Assembly (NCBI RefSeq): GCF_910592395.1 | Contig: NC_088318.1 | Span: forward strand, 17,420,349-17,484,348 | Direction of reading: 5' to 3' | Origin: Lineus longissimus | Lineage: Eukaryota; Nemertea; Pilidiophora; Heteronemertea; Lineidae | Length of the DNA stretch: 64,000 nt | Shown here: positions 26,431 to 39,850 of the stretch, piece by piece | Layout: every line of letters begins with the position of its first letter | Numbering within the stretch: the first letter of the stretch is position 1 | Notes under the pieces: generated by a model | Told to the model about the DNA's origin: nothing | Seen by the model: only the letters and a program-made list of their open reading frames with translations | Databases searched by the model: none | Program-made: the position numbers and the translations under genes

Positions 26431-28100
26431 GTTTTATTTTTGTTGGTATGCATTAAACAGGGTCAGATGCAAATGACCAGAGACTTATCACATGAGTAGT
26501 GTTATCCCTATAAAATGTAGAGCGAATACAGGAAAACCATTAAGAAATTGTGGCCGGTATGGAAGAGCAGTCCAAACATTGCAAAAGCAAAGCTTGTATT
26601 TTAGAGGAGCTTGATCAAGTTGTCATAGGTTTCATGGTGAGTGGTCAAGTGAATACCAGTATCAGGTATGCAGTCAAAAGGAATACCATGTCCACTGACC
26701 CTGTCAGTTGTTGCAAGTAGATCTCACAGATCAGAGAAGCTCAACAGTTGTCCAGAATCACCCTAGGCTGGACCAACCTCCTTCCTTTCAATCCAATGAG
26801 CTGTAGAAGGCATCAACGATGACAGTCGTCACTTTGAAACTGATCCTATTTAGAGTCTGGAACATGATATAGCCAATCTTCAGTAACTGCTCATAGCCAT
26901 CTGCATATTGAATGTGTTTGTCCATTTGCTACTGGAGGTCATGATATACGTAAGCGAGAAGAAAAGAAAGCTTTGAAACAGATCGTTAGAACTGTAGAAA
27001 GCTGACGCAGCCAATTACAATAATGGCTGCAGGCTTCAACCCTCAAGTCCAACACCGTTTTTTTAAACTGACGGGATTCTAATTTTGCAGAGATAACCAG
27101 AGTGATTAGACTTCCCACTCACATATACAGCAGGAGCTTTCAGCATTTCCGAGAATTTCTTATTCTGTGCTGGTGCATTTTGAAATTAATTGGGCCCTCT
27201 AGGCAACAATACACTAGGATCCATTATAAGACTTTGGCTTCTTCAGGATTTTTCCATTGTCGTGGACATATTTTTTTTTAAGCCCTCAAACAGGTCTTAG
27301 AATCTTACAACCTTGTTCTTGATTTGGGGTTTGGGGGATCTTTTGCACAAAAAGTTGAAACTAAGCTGCAAGTACCAGACATCCCACAGCCAGTAGACAG
27401 ACTCCTGGTATCATCATCCAAATGGACACAATTAATCTCCCTCTATTATTCTCAGTTCATGTTTATCAATGGCCATGATGGTGATATCTGTCTAACATCA
27501 ATTGCATTATTCAGCTCCATTGCAATAGATACACGCTAATTTATACCATGCATATTTGGCAGCTGGGAGGTAAAGGGTACTGTCTAATCATTTGACCAGC
27601 ATCTCTGCAATTGACAATGATGACAGATTCAGTACATAAGGCTGGAAGCAACCCAACAAGTAGGTTGATAAAGCATGAAGCCACAAATCTGAAAATGGTG
27701 AAATTTGGTGAAATGAACAACCCTGGAGACCTAACTATTCTTCACGACAAGGTCGATTTCAAAGGACCACTTTGATGTTTCCAGCAGGCATGGTCGTATT
27801 GGAAAACGATCAGTCCTTTCCTATCGCAGGTATATGGCCGAGTCATCGAAACATGATTACTTGGAATCAAATTGTTAGATTTTCTCGGGTCAGAATTGGG
27901 CAGACGACACCAATCAACCAAACAAACCTGATTCCGCATGCGTGATCTCGAGCAATCCGGGGCATGAATTGTTCTCATCATGAACGATTGGTTCTCGATA
28001 ACCACCCAATGTTGCTTGAGCATGCTGAGGCATGTTCGTATTGGAATCCAATAGACACTTTCCGATAGCCTTTTGACTGGTTCATGACTGTGAGGAGCTA
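26431..28100. other. Gene desert, part 5
   Basis: Nothing is supported as a gene. The phrase GGCATG(G/T)TCGTATTGGAA occurs at about 27788 and 28030, suggesting a degraded duplication. Confidence 0.35.
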
Positions 28101-28103
28101 GAG

Positions 28104-28165
28104 CCCCCCCCCCCCCCCCAACAGTGTCCTACAAGCTTCAGCAGCTCCCCCCCCCCCCCCCCCCC
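28104..28165. repeat. Paired poly-C tracts (C16 and C19)
   Basis: An uninterrupted run of 16 C (28104-28119) and another of 19 C (28147-28165) are separated by 27 bases. Both are preceded by a short AGCT-containing phrase. The minus strand therefore has two long G runs with the potential to form G-quadruplex structures. Run lengths may be imprecise because homopolymers are error-prone in sequencing. Confidence 0.85.
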
Positions 28166-31100
28166 GATGCCATTTATCTGTATTCACAACACGCGACCAA
28201 ATTCAATCAATCACAAACCCGAAATGAAAGCTATGTTGGTGGCAACCTTACCTGGCATCACACCCTGCACCTTCTAACATAGAAATCCAGAGATTTTAGT
28301 TGAAATACCTTTGACTTTCCCCAATGATGATTGCGGTTCATGAAGTGATTTCAAAATATACCAAGCTTTCTGTAAGTATAATTTGATTCAATTACCCTCC
28401 ACATTTGGAAGAGTGATAATTTGACTTGAAAGTTTTTATTCATTTGCTCTCCTTTGAGGTTGTGAAAATCCAAAGCTGGTGTGATGAGGGAATCTGGCGA
28501 AGTGGAGGGCTATTTTTACCACAATAACACTCAGTGACTTGTTTTGACTGGCAATAGGGAAATGTACTTTTGTGTTTTGGTGGATTTTACAATGTACCTG
28601 TTGGTCTAATTGTAGCTAACTTGGGCCCTGACTGGACCTGTGCCTTCTTGTACTGTTTCAGACTGGAGACAACCTACAGCATCTCCCAAATTTTCCTGTG
28701 GCCTTTCCATCTGTCTGAAATCCTGATAATAACTTCGGGAGTCCCAGCATCCCAAAACAGGCCCCCACTCTAGCAAGCAAGTTTTCAATTTCCTCTGGAG
28801 GAAGGCCTTAATTGTCTATCAGAAATATAATATGCAACAGAGTGGCCTCAAACTCTAAACACCATTCTACGAGGGGATTTCCTAGAACATACACAACTCT
28901 ATTCTACGAAATAATATACATGTAATGATGGTGATATTATAACAGAAGAGCACCTACTATGCTAGACTGGAACCCACCCTTCACTTCTCTCATTTCCTTT
29001 CCAAAAAGGAAGCAATTATGAGCATCAACATTGGTTTTCATGATTTACTCGAAGGAGAAGCTGACAGGGTGTATTATCTTAAATAAATATGGTTGTCTAG
29101 TGTCAAGGTCAAGCTGTGAATAGATCCTGCATGGTTAGAAATTGAAATCAGAGCTTGAAAGCTCCATGTGTGTTCTGATTTTCTTTGATGTCATTGTGAT
29201 GGAGTATAATCAGTCCTATTTTGGGCACTGTCACTAAATGAGAACCAGTATGTATTTTATTCGAAAAATTCCACTCGATTCCTGAAGAGATTAGACTTGA
29301 ACTTTAGTTCACATTTGTCACCGATGACGTCAAGCTATTTCTTCTGAACTCGATTCGAAAAACTTTTTCAAAAAAGCTATTCCAACGTGAAAATCAGCAA
29401 CAAACGCTTTTTATCAATAATACTGACATTCAGCCAGTAGAAGGGCACCTGTACAAAAGGCCAACTATACATGTATATGATGTCTAATAGACCTCTGTAG
29501 AAAAGACGCACCAAAAATAATTCGAAATTTTTAAGATAATGATTTTGAAGAAGATTCATCCGTAGCTTCTTTTCTAAACGCCTTTTAAATCTCACTCCCA
29601 CTGACAACCACAATGTCAAGGAAATTTGATTTATGTTATCAATTGTACTTTTCACTCCTTTGAAGTAAACCTTTTAGGAGAAGCTTGAAATGGATGAAAC
29701 TAACTTCATTAGCATTTTGCACCGAGATCCCAGTAACTCTCACGTCCAGGACTAAGAAGACATCAAGGAAATTTTAATTCCGTTTCAAGTACATCAATTC
29801 ATACTTCAAGGTCTCATTAGCTTTGTGGCCTTTCTAAACTAATGCATGGTTGCAGGCGATAAGAATAGTATCAGTAATACTTTGAAGTTTTCAATCCTTT
29901 TACATGTGTCTCTTAACTGGCTTAACCGTTCTTGTATTGGGATGGAAAAGGGGTTAAATTTGTATGGGGTTTAGAGATTAAATACTGAGCAGATTGAAAG
30001 AACCGAGATGTAAAGGTAATTTGGAGTCATGCTGTAAATCGTGGTTAACCGCTTGATTCTCCCAATACTGCACAGGTTTTTACCACTGATCAGCTTTCCA
30101 TGATTTCATCCATAATGGCAACCAGCTGCGGTGATCATAAAGTCATAACAATAGAATAATTTGCCGACAGAATGTCACCAGCAACATTCATTGGTAGTCA
30201 GTAGTCGTCGCCAAGAGTCACTGACGAGTCCTTGGCCTGCTTACAGCAGTATTGTTATACCCAAATCAATTTGGAATATCAACAGTCATGAATGACCAGA
30301 AACTAATTCTATCTGGTACTTGAGTTGCCTTTTCTGTTGACCGATGAATTGAGAGATGAAGATAGAATGTACAGACAGAATAATAAAACCGGAAATGGGT
30401 TATAGAGTAGGTCTGTTTACAATGATGAGCACTTGTGGTGGTTATAAAATAATGATAGAGCCATTAAGCAAGAGAAGAGGAGCTATTAGAGATATTGGAG
30501 CGTGCCGTCTAAAATTGGAAATGTATACATCGTTCTCTTCTGGTGTATACTTTCAAACAACCTGTGATGATGGGCTAGCAATCATTTCGCTTACAATGAA
30601 AAGCATATTTGCAGTGATAGGTGTTGTTCCAGTGATAGGTGAGGCTAGAAATATTGATTAGGCCAATGTGAAATATTCTATCGGGCCAATACATTACTGA
30701 ATTTTTTTTGCGGGTGGTATTAAAGAGTTTATGAAAATTACTGAAAGTTGTTGCCAAATTCAAAAAAAACAAAAACAACAAAAAAAAACAACAAAAACCC
30801 ACCATAGAAACATCAATGCTGCAATCTCAGGATGGATCGGTGATCAGGAATTAGAATTGCTTATGCCACTGCATTGAGACATACATTATGCTCCTAAAGA
30901 TACACAACCATTCACACCAAGAGAGCTCTTCAATCAAGGTTTCAATCAAGGCATTGAAGGTCAGGCATCCACACAGTTGAGATGTAATGTGATTGTTGTC
31001 ACTGTCACTGGTTCAATAACAAGCCATGATCACTGGATGTTCCTAAGCAATGTTGACAGAGCTGATTGGCCTCAGCTAGATCAATACTATCTTCGTCATG

Positions 31101-32080
31101 GGAAGTCGTGAGGGTTGGACAGATTTTTGAATTAATATGTCGCCAGGTCAACAAGCAACACTCGTGGAATGGACAATTGGGCAATCTTATTGGTTTCCGC
31201 TGTAACCATGTCATTGCATGCTCAAGAGAGACATCACAATTGTGTTGTAACGAACCAGCCGTGTTTTTGTACACAGTCTTCGCCTTGTTCCAGTTAAACT
31301 TATTTCTACTCCAACGCAGATAAAAAAGATTCGAACTGTTTCAATTGTGAGCAATCATGTTTATCGGCAAAGCAATACACCATTTGTTAAACTGACAACG
31401 CGCTTATTGGATTCCGATAGAAAGTTGTCTTAGGGTGCTTTGACATCACAGGAACCTCTTGGTAAAGCGATTTGGTAAGCTGAGTGGTGCTTACTATTAT
31501 CAGGTGAACTCCGAAAGCAATTTGGAGCAATCGTGTTTTGCCAGTTCTGTCATGCAGCAGTTAAATGGACATTTGGGATGGCTTATCAGTTTCCAATATC
31601 ATCATCATACTGAAGCGTGATAGAACCATCGCAGGAATATTGAGAATCTGTTGAGGTTAGGTCCGTGCTTCATGGCTTGTGACAAACAAGACAAACACAG
31701 AAGAAGCTTAATTCAAACTGTACAACAACCACGCTCATTATACAGCGATGAAGGGTCAGTATCGTGTTCCACCCCTAACCCACACTAATAAGTGAAACGC
31801 TCTGGAGCTTAGGAGGAGTACATGTAAGATGATGCGCTATCTCTTTCAAACCTATTTTCTTAGGATTGATGTCATCCTTTATACACAAGTACAAGGTGAT
31901 TTATAGTTGTTGCTTACTACTGACGCAAACCTGGCGAGCACCTTCTTCAAGTGAGTTTCAATAGGCACATTTGTGCCCTCACGTCGACTATCTATCTGTT
32001 TAGCACAGACATTATCTCCCACATTAGGTCAGCAATACAAGCAACCACTCATGTCGAGGGATGACCAAAAGACCATAATC
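28166..32080. other. Gene desert, part 6
   Basis: No gene is supported. An A-rich stretch of AAAAAC/AAC units lies near 30761-30797. The open frame at 30356-30661 (101 aa) lacks recognisable features. Confidence 0.35.
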
Positions 32081-32084
32081 AAGC

Positions 32085-32195
32085 ATGAGCCCGGTGCATT
32101 GAACCCACAAATGTGTCATCAGTTTCATCCAGTCATAGAAGGACCACGACATGAAGCCAGTGCATTGAACCCACAAATGGGTCATCAGTTTAATA
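32085..32195. repeat. Two-copy direct repeat, 66-bp spacing
   Basis: GTGCATTGAACCCACAAATG begins at 32094 and again at 32160, each followed by (T/G)GTCATCAGTTT. The 66-bp spacing is a multiple of three, so open frames on both strands run through it. Confidence 0.6.
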
Positions 32196-35100
32196 GTGGT
32201 AACATCTCTTAGTGCCATCAAAGCTCTTGGCAAATGTTAGCGTGCCAACTTAGCAATCCTCGCAAGCCACAAAGTGAAAGGCAGTGAAATCCAGTCACAA
32301 ATGGAAGACATGTTGGTGTGCTATCCAGTATCTGTATTAGTCTGGGTGACCTGACCTATGATACAAACAAAATAAGTCATAGTGATAATCCTATTGCCTC
32401 CCCGAGAAATGTTAGCATGCCAATAAACGTCATCTTACATGTAGGAGTCTACGCAACGTAAAATCTAGTTATGTACGTAAGATAAGTCGCTGTGCTTTTA
32501 TCTCCAGTCATCACAGCAACCTGTCATGGAGAAAGTGAGAAAAAGTCTTGGATAGGCTAATCAAATCATGCCCCATATCTTGGTCAGAATCAGACAGGCT
32601 GTAATCCACCAGTCCTTTGATGATACAGGGATGAGCCATGAGCATATTGCACGTTGCAGCCACAACTGTGTCAGCATGGCCACAAAAAGTTACCAATCTA
32701 AGCATCACGTGATGATAAATCACATGTAATGCAGAGAAGAATTGGACATTCTTGACTTGCACCGAAACCAATAGCTGCATTTCATTGATAATCTCCCCTT
32801 GATCAAAATCAAGTTGTCATTCTGGATGCAGCAATAAACTTTCGAGGCATAGATTGCAAGATAAATGTGAGTTACTATGAATGATTATTCTGGCCAACGA
32901 TCATGGCCAGAGCATAATTTTAGATTCTGTTCATCCTAGTCTTCCATCAAAATAACTGTTATTTTTGCCATCGTTGATATATTTTGAAATTTACATTCGT
33001 TAGCCCTTTGACAACTGAAGTCGCATTTCTGCAACAATTCTATTTTTCCTTTTACTACCAAAACCTCTAACTCTGGCTTACCCTGAGAACTTTTTTAAGA
33101 GAATGGATTCATTTTGACTGGACCCCTACTATTCATCGTTCATGCGCCAATTTGTCAATGCTATTTAAAACTACATTAGAAACCCGCACCACGATGTTGG
33201 GGAGACCTAAAACCCATTAAGATCTAATATTATAGAGTGCTTTTACCACACACGGCTTTGTGAAATTTGTTAGGTTACAGAAAGTTTGATACCTCTCATA
33301 ATCTATCACCAACTTGCTGAGGAACTTTTTTCAGTACATCGCTGTTGATTAACATTTCATTCTCTTGGCACATTTTAAAGGGAGACTACAATGTATTGGA
33401 AGGAGATATGAGGTCTGATGTGAAGATATGAAGGCAAAATCAATGATATTTTTATTTTGTGAATACTTGGAGAAACAATAACTTAATATATATCATCAAT
33501 TGGGCTATTTACAGCTGTCAAATTGATGCTAAAGTACAACATTCTTTGTCCCATTGGTAGATCGTGAACACCAGTCAGTTACAATTTGTGACTATACATA
33601 GTGAGTGAGGAGAAGCCATACTTGTTACAGCTAAATTATCTAGAAACATGACATTCTTGAGTGCAATTTTCCTATCACAGCTTGCAGCTAACTGAGGCGA
33701 TTGTCCAATCTATGTAGGAAAAGATTAGCCATGGCTGACCTATTGGCTGTGAAAGAAAAAATATGGACTCCGGCGAGTCAGATGACGAGGGACACAGCAG
33801 GTTTGATGAGCTACGCGTCAAGAAAAACTTGTGATAAGGGGCTGAACTTATTGTGGATGATAAACCTGGATTGATAAACCTGTTCTCCCCAAGTTCCATA
33901 TAAAAACAGATGCTCCTTAATTACATGTATTAGATGTATGTAAGCACTGCTTGGGATGCTATGATCAACTGAGTGGGGTTTGTAATAGAATGTCTGAAGG
34001 TAGACATTGCTGCTAACAGCAGGTCCTCAGGTATAGGCCTGAGGAATTCTGCTTCTAATTAGATGCTGCTAGCACCAATTGTCAGGTCAAATTTACTCAT
34101 GAGACATGATGCTGATACCAAACCAAATCAGGGGATGCTATCACTGACACGCATCTAACGAGAAGATGGGTAATTGAGATTGTCAATACCCAACATCATA
34201 TTAACAAGTGTAGATTAGACACTCCTTAATCTATACCCGATACTGATATCAGCTGGATTCTCTATGTCAACACCCATGAAATACATCAATATTGAGGACT
34301 GGGGTAAAGAGGCCAAATCAAGACAACTTCAGGGTCAATTAGATACTTTGCTTTGAAAGTTCTCATCCACCAAAGATTTTACGGAAATGCTTGGGTGGAA
34401 ATTGAAACAGCTGATCTTATCAAGCGCTCTATCAGTCACCAATATCATCCAATGATACACCTACTCACATCCCAAGTCGTGAAGTAGCAAATATCTGACC
34501 CTCAAGGCCAATTGGAATCGTATGAACACAAGTTTATATCTTATTTCCCAATTGTATGGACATTGATCAACATGCTTTGTAGGTTAACTTAACCTGATGG
34601 CTTGTAGCCCTATTTCCTGTCCTTTGGTCAGTTGAGGATATGACAATTACAGTGACAGACAACTACAGTTCATTACAGCCAGAATAATGAGGACATTCTA
34701 TCATCAACATTGGATTTGTTACCACTCTTTTAAAAGATCCCAATCAGTCTTTGGTGTGCATATCCTGACGTTACAATCTATCATGCCCCTAATGGGCGAA
34801 CCGATCATCAATCATCCTGTTACGCTAGTTGAAAGCATAGTATGTTGCTTTGAACTGATAGTTTCCCCTGGTACTTCCGCCTCTCAGTCCGTTCAGGACA
34901 TGTTAATCTATGGTAGAGACAGAGACGGATGGGGAAGAAGCAGATTACTGCCAGAGAGGCCATACTTTCCAAGCAAGGGCAGTGCGGAGACATCCAGATC
35001 ACAATCCCAGATGGGTCTTGGGTTAAATATATTCAAACTGCATTTTGATTTTCCTGACCCACTATTTAATATGAACAGCGTCCCCCTTGACACAGAACCG

Positions 35101-36010
35101 TTGATACTTTATGTACCAATGTCTGGCTCTAGAAAACTGGATTGCTTTGGACAATCACCAAATTGGGATTCATCAATGACATAGTATCTTTATGGTGATT
35201 GCAGCTTAATCTTTATGGATTGGGTTTTGCAACTAATTGTTGATCAGCTAGATATTATGGTGGGTCCTCCATATGACTTATCACTTGAACATGAGCCTGT
35301 AACATGCTAACATTAGAGTGGCGTCCCTTGTGAGACTTTAAAAGCATTACATACGGACGCATCAGACCTGAAGACCCTTAAGTTGGATTAACGGGCTTAC
35401 ACAGTGATTTCCTTCATGTCGAGAATAACAAAAATAGAAGGCAATCAAGAAGAAAGCAATAAAGTCATGACTTTTTTCATGCTCCTCAGATATGCCAATG
35501 CAAGAGCTTCTGAAATGTTATAACATACATACAACCAGCTACTATCAACTGAGGTTGATGAAGGTGAATGGCAATTGACAACCAATTACCTCTCCACCAA
35601 TATTGACCATTCCCCCTGACCACCTTATCCAAACTGGCTACAGGACAGGGGATAAGCTAACAGGTGGGACCACAGAGGTAATTCCTATAGATATTGCCGA
35701 CCTCAACTTAGTCAATAGCCTCAGACACCCAATTAGCTCAACACAAATATTGAACGATCCGACCGACAGGTGATACCTCTCCTGTGAATCTCAAATGAAA
35801 TAGTCCTGTCCTCAGATAATGGCTTCATTGATGTTATGAAGACCATCTCTATTGACATCGCTTGTAGAAACAGTGACGGAAATCAAACACAGTGTGGGGT
35901 CACATTGGCATTATTGTTCCGATAGGACTTATTTATTTACAATGGCAGCAATGATAAGTAGTTTGCATGACTTCATGTTTATACCCATCCTAAGGTTCAG
36001 CAAGCTGAGA
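32196..36010. other. Gene desert, part 7, with one unrecognised 165-codon frame
   Basis: The longest feature is a plus-strand open frame at 34687-35184. It has an ATG start and no domain, signal peptide or homologue that I recognise, and two shorter antisense frames overlap it. I leave it unannotated as a gene. Otherwise there is only AT-rich intergenic sequence. Confidence 0.35.
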
Positions 36011-36017
36011 AGCTGCA

Positions 36018-36085
36018 GTAGTGTTGTGGTTCAGATATCTGACTAGCGGTCAAGAGGCCCCAGGTTTGATAAGGACAGTGGGAAT
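36018..36085 (+). repeat. Possible degenerate tRNA-derived SINE head
   Basis: The stretch GTTGTGGTTCAGATATCTGAC (from about 36024) contains an A-box-like TGGTTCAGATA (36027-36037). It is followed 36 bases later by CCAGGTTTGATAAG with a degenerate B-box (GGTTTGATAAG at 36063). The order and spacing of the two boxes resemble a tRNA-derived short interspersed element, but the B-box departs from GGTTCGANNCC and no cloverleaf can be drawn. Confidence 0.25.
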
Positions 36086-39000
36086 CAGGATGTCACTGTC
36101 ATAAGGTTCAGATAGAAGATGTGCTCTACTGGACATCAATATTCCTATCGTGTACGGACAACCATCAAACTCGTAGTCAATCACTAAACCAGCCCTCCTA
36201 CATATGCTACTTGGCGTGATATCTGGTAAGATCGGCTGTCATCAGTTGAAGGACTGTCATGTTGTCATGCAGTTTGATTGATGATGTGCATAACTGGATG
36301 TCAATATTCCAATAGAGTGTGGTCAATCTTTTCCAATTGACATTTTGCTTATGGCAACTCTCAACTATTTTGGACTGAAAACTAACTATCACTTTTACCT
36401 CACATTCAACTAATATTTCTCGATGATCCCTTTTCTTATGAACCAATTTATTTGTTTGACTTCATGTTTGCATCCAACAAGCGACCACATCAGATAGCAG
36501 TGTTGGATGTCTGCATTAGATTGCCGTCTGATGTGTCCAATATGAGGGACATTTCTAATTGGAATTTGACAGTTGATGGTAAAAACAATTTGATGCTGTC
36601 TGTCATTCGAAGAGCTTAATTTTCGTGAAGCTCTGATTTTGCATTTTTTGACCTGGGTGATGGATGTGACCAAACACTGACAGATGCCAAGCTTCTCTAA
36701 AACTCAGCATTGTTTGAAGATCGCTGGCCTCCATGACATAGCCGTACTAAAACATGAATCTTTCATGACCACATGAATAATTCTACCAGGATAAAGAACC
36801 ACCGGGTCAATTTTCCATCTCGGTGAACCACAGGTCGCATACTTTAAAATTAACCAACTTGATTATTCCGTCTGAACCATTCGAGCCATGGACTTGTCTC
36901 TTGGCAGCTGCCAGGTGGTCGCAGATTACCATTTTCAATGTTTTATTGCAACAAAATATTGCCAATTTCATATTGGGATATTTTTACCAGACATCGTCCT
37001 TTCTCCATGAAGGGAAAGCACAGCTGCTGACAAGGAGAAAGAAATGTCTGAACTGTGGATATATTTTGTGTTCTCTTTGACGGACACCACTAACCAGAGG
37101 CAAGTGCATGTCTTGCTTTGATGGGAGCCTTTCCTTTGATCTCCACAATTTTAAAGGACGACAGGGTGGTCACAATAGTTTGCATGATAAACTGTTGACT
37201 TGTTCTGCTGCAAAATTGAGACCAATTTGTGGCAGTATCCAAAAAGTAGATGCACCCACAGTACCCCTGTCTTTATTAAACCAATCACTCAAGTCAATAC
37301 ATTAAATTGACATGTTCCAAGGCCGGATCAATTTTCACAGAAAACTGTCAGAAAAACTCTTCCGGACCCAAATCCCATACACATTTATCATGTTGAGATG
37401 TTATTTTCTTTTGACGGATAGCCAAATGTACTACACACTTTGATCTCACCGCATATCCATTTCCATCAGTGCAATAATCGCATGATCACCGCCGTGATAC
37501 CCCGCGTAAGCTTCGTGTTGAAACAGCAGATTGTATTGAGACAGATGTCGTCATGATGACATTGCATCTCGATAAATGTCATCTAAATGTCATCATCATC
37601 GTTGACAAATCACTCAGGTGAACCGCAAGGCCAGCCTCACTGATGACAAACAGGATTTTGATATGCGATTTTCTGTTGGACTCACCTATAAGGCGGAATG
37701 CTTCCTGACACAAAAAGTTGGATTAATTTTGGGTTAACTCAACACTTTGTCAAGAGGTCATAGGGCATAATTTACACTGGGGTTATTGTTAGTGTCAGTG
37801 TTAACTGGCTTTGAGTTTACCAAATGATTTCACCTCAACCATTGTAGTAGCCAGCAATATTGATACAGATTTGACGCAATCTTTTTTGAGTTCAGCCTCA
37901 CTGATTAGAGATAACATCGCTGCGGCGTTCTGATACTCTGGTACGAAAAAAAACCTAGCATACCCTACACCGCCTATTAATTGAATTCCTTAAACTCGTT
38001 ACTCAAAATAACGCAATAAAAGCAGCACTTTGAAATTACAATGCAGAAGAAGCTTACTGATTTAGGTGAAATCAATTTGTTAGTGTTTTATTCGGTTCCG
38101 TAAGGCAAGGATAAAGTGAAGGCTTTGTGTTAGGCTATTGTGTACATGTATGGCTGCACTTGACATTTACAGATCTGCAAGTGTGGGAGTGGAATTGAAT
38201 TAGGTCCCACTTCTAATGCTAATGTTGTTAACTTCCTTCAAAAGTACAAAATCAGTGCCAAGGTGAGCCGAGGTGAAATATGGTGGGCCTGACAAAAGGT
38301 CGCTACCTTATCTAATTACCTCACAGGCAGTTGACAAACTGACAAGCCGACTGCCGACTGATGAATTACCAATCTCCTATGTGGGGCGGGGATCTGATCG
38401 AGACAGTACATCAGGGAGGCGGCTAACGCTTCAATGACGCTGAATTTCCTGTGACAAACTAAATGTCAAAGTCATGGAGAAAGTGTCTCTGATGTTGAGA
38501 CATCAACATGGTTGGGTATTTCTGGTGCATAGGTATACACATTGCAATAGGTTTAAAAAAGAGAATGGTCTATGTTCATAGCACTCTTAAAGCCTGGTGT
38601 GTCAAGATGATATCCTTGTGGGGGCTGGCAAACATGTTTGTATTCAAGCAACAATACAATAGGCAACCATCAGATACCACAATGTTTATTAGCAACTTTA
38701 GAGACCAAATGTTGTTTTATTGGTTTTGGTTTTCAGCTTGGAGAGACACATAGATCACCATGTTTGTGACTGGACTTCTAATGAGAAAGAGGCAGGCTCC
38801 AGGAACTCTTAAAGATATGTTCCTTCTTGTCCATTTGGTTGTCTACATGTTTAATGTACCAAGTTTCTAGACGCTGTAAGCGATCCTCAGCCTGGCTGCC
38901 TGTGGTCCCTTTGTACTAAGTGACAGCGCCCCAATCTCAGGGAAAGTGTTCACAACAGGCCAGGAAGCTTACATGAAACTGAAGGACTGAATGCAGATAC

Positions 39001-39640
39001 TCGTTAGTTTTACTGAAAGCTTTTAGGAAAGACCAGAGTTGAAGAGTTGAGTCAGATTACAACCTCTATCTGTGTTGTTATCAGAACAAAACCCAAACTC
39101 GAACAAATCTGGTGATTTTTTACCCTTAATCTCTGAACTTTCACATGTATTTGGCCGACCTATAGGTCTTCTGCGTACAAGTTAATGTGTCCACTTCCTG
39201 TACCACAACTGTTGCCTCTCTGCCAAAAGCATTTTTACCGCTCGCCCTGATTACAAATTATTTCACATCAGACGCGGCTAATTAACCGTAAGGATGCTAA
39301 TGACAGCTATCATCACAAACATACGCTAAATGCATTAAAACTCATCTCTGATGTTGGCTAATTGGAATATCTGTAGATTAATGGCCCTTTGATCGGTGAG
39401 CAGACACTGATACAGACTCAATGCTATGATTGATCAATTAGTTCATACCCTGAAGGTATGCAAAAAGAGGAAAAATGGAGAGACAGATGAGTGCCTATTT
39501 CCCACGGTGAAGTGCACCTCTGAGTCTACTTTCCTATCAAAAATACTTTTCCGCTACATTTATTTGCGCTGATGATAATTATTCTTGAAATTAGCAAAAA
39601 ATAAAACACATGTAAAAAATTCAGTATACAGGCAAAATGT
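36086..39640. other. Gene desert, part 8
   Basis: No gene or clear repeat is supported. A degenerate duplication around TGGA(C/T)(A/G)TCAATATTCC is visible at about 36131 and 36296. Confidence 0.35.
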
Positions 39641-39850
39641 TCTTATATATAATTTATATAAGTCTAATTCATATAAAAAAATTTTTATAATTTTTATATA
39701 AAATTTATGTTCTCGTAATTTTATATTAATTTGTATAAAATTTACATAAATTTATTTATATAAAATTTATATAAATTTTATATAATTTTGTTTATATGAA
39801 TGAGACTTATATAAATTTTATATAAGAAAATATATAATTTATATAAGTAT
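39641..39850. repeat. AT-rich inverted-repeat element
   Basis: The left arm 39641-39677 and the reverse complement of 39791-39827 match at 35 of 37 positions, including the non-trivial core AAGTCTAATTCATATAAA against its complement TTTATATGAATGAGACTT. The 113-bp interior is almost entirely A and T, made of short palindromes such as ATAAATTTTATAT and TATAAAATTTATATAA. The whole could extrude as a large hairpin. Because the GTCTAATTC core is not low-complexity, the inverted repeat is not simply an effect of AT richness. It may be a fold-back mobile element; no target-site duplication was identified. Confidence 0.65.
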
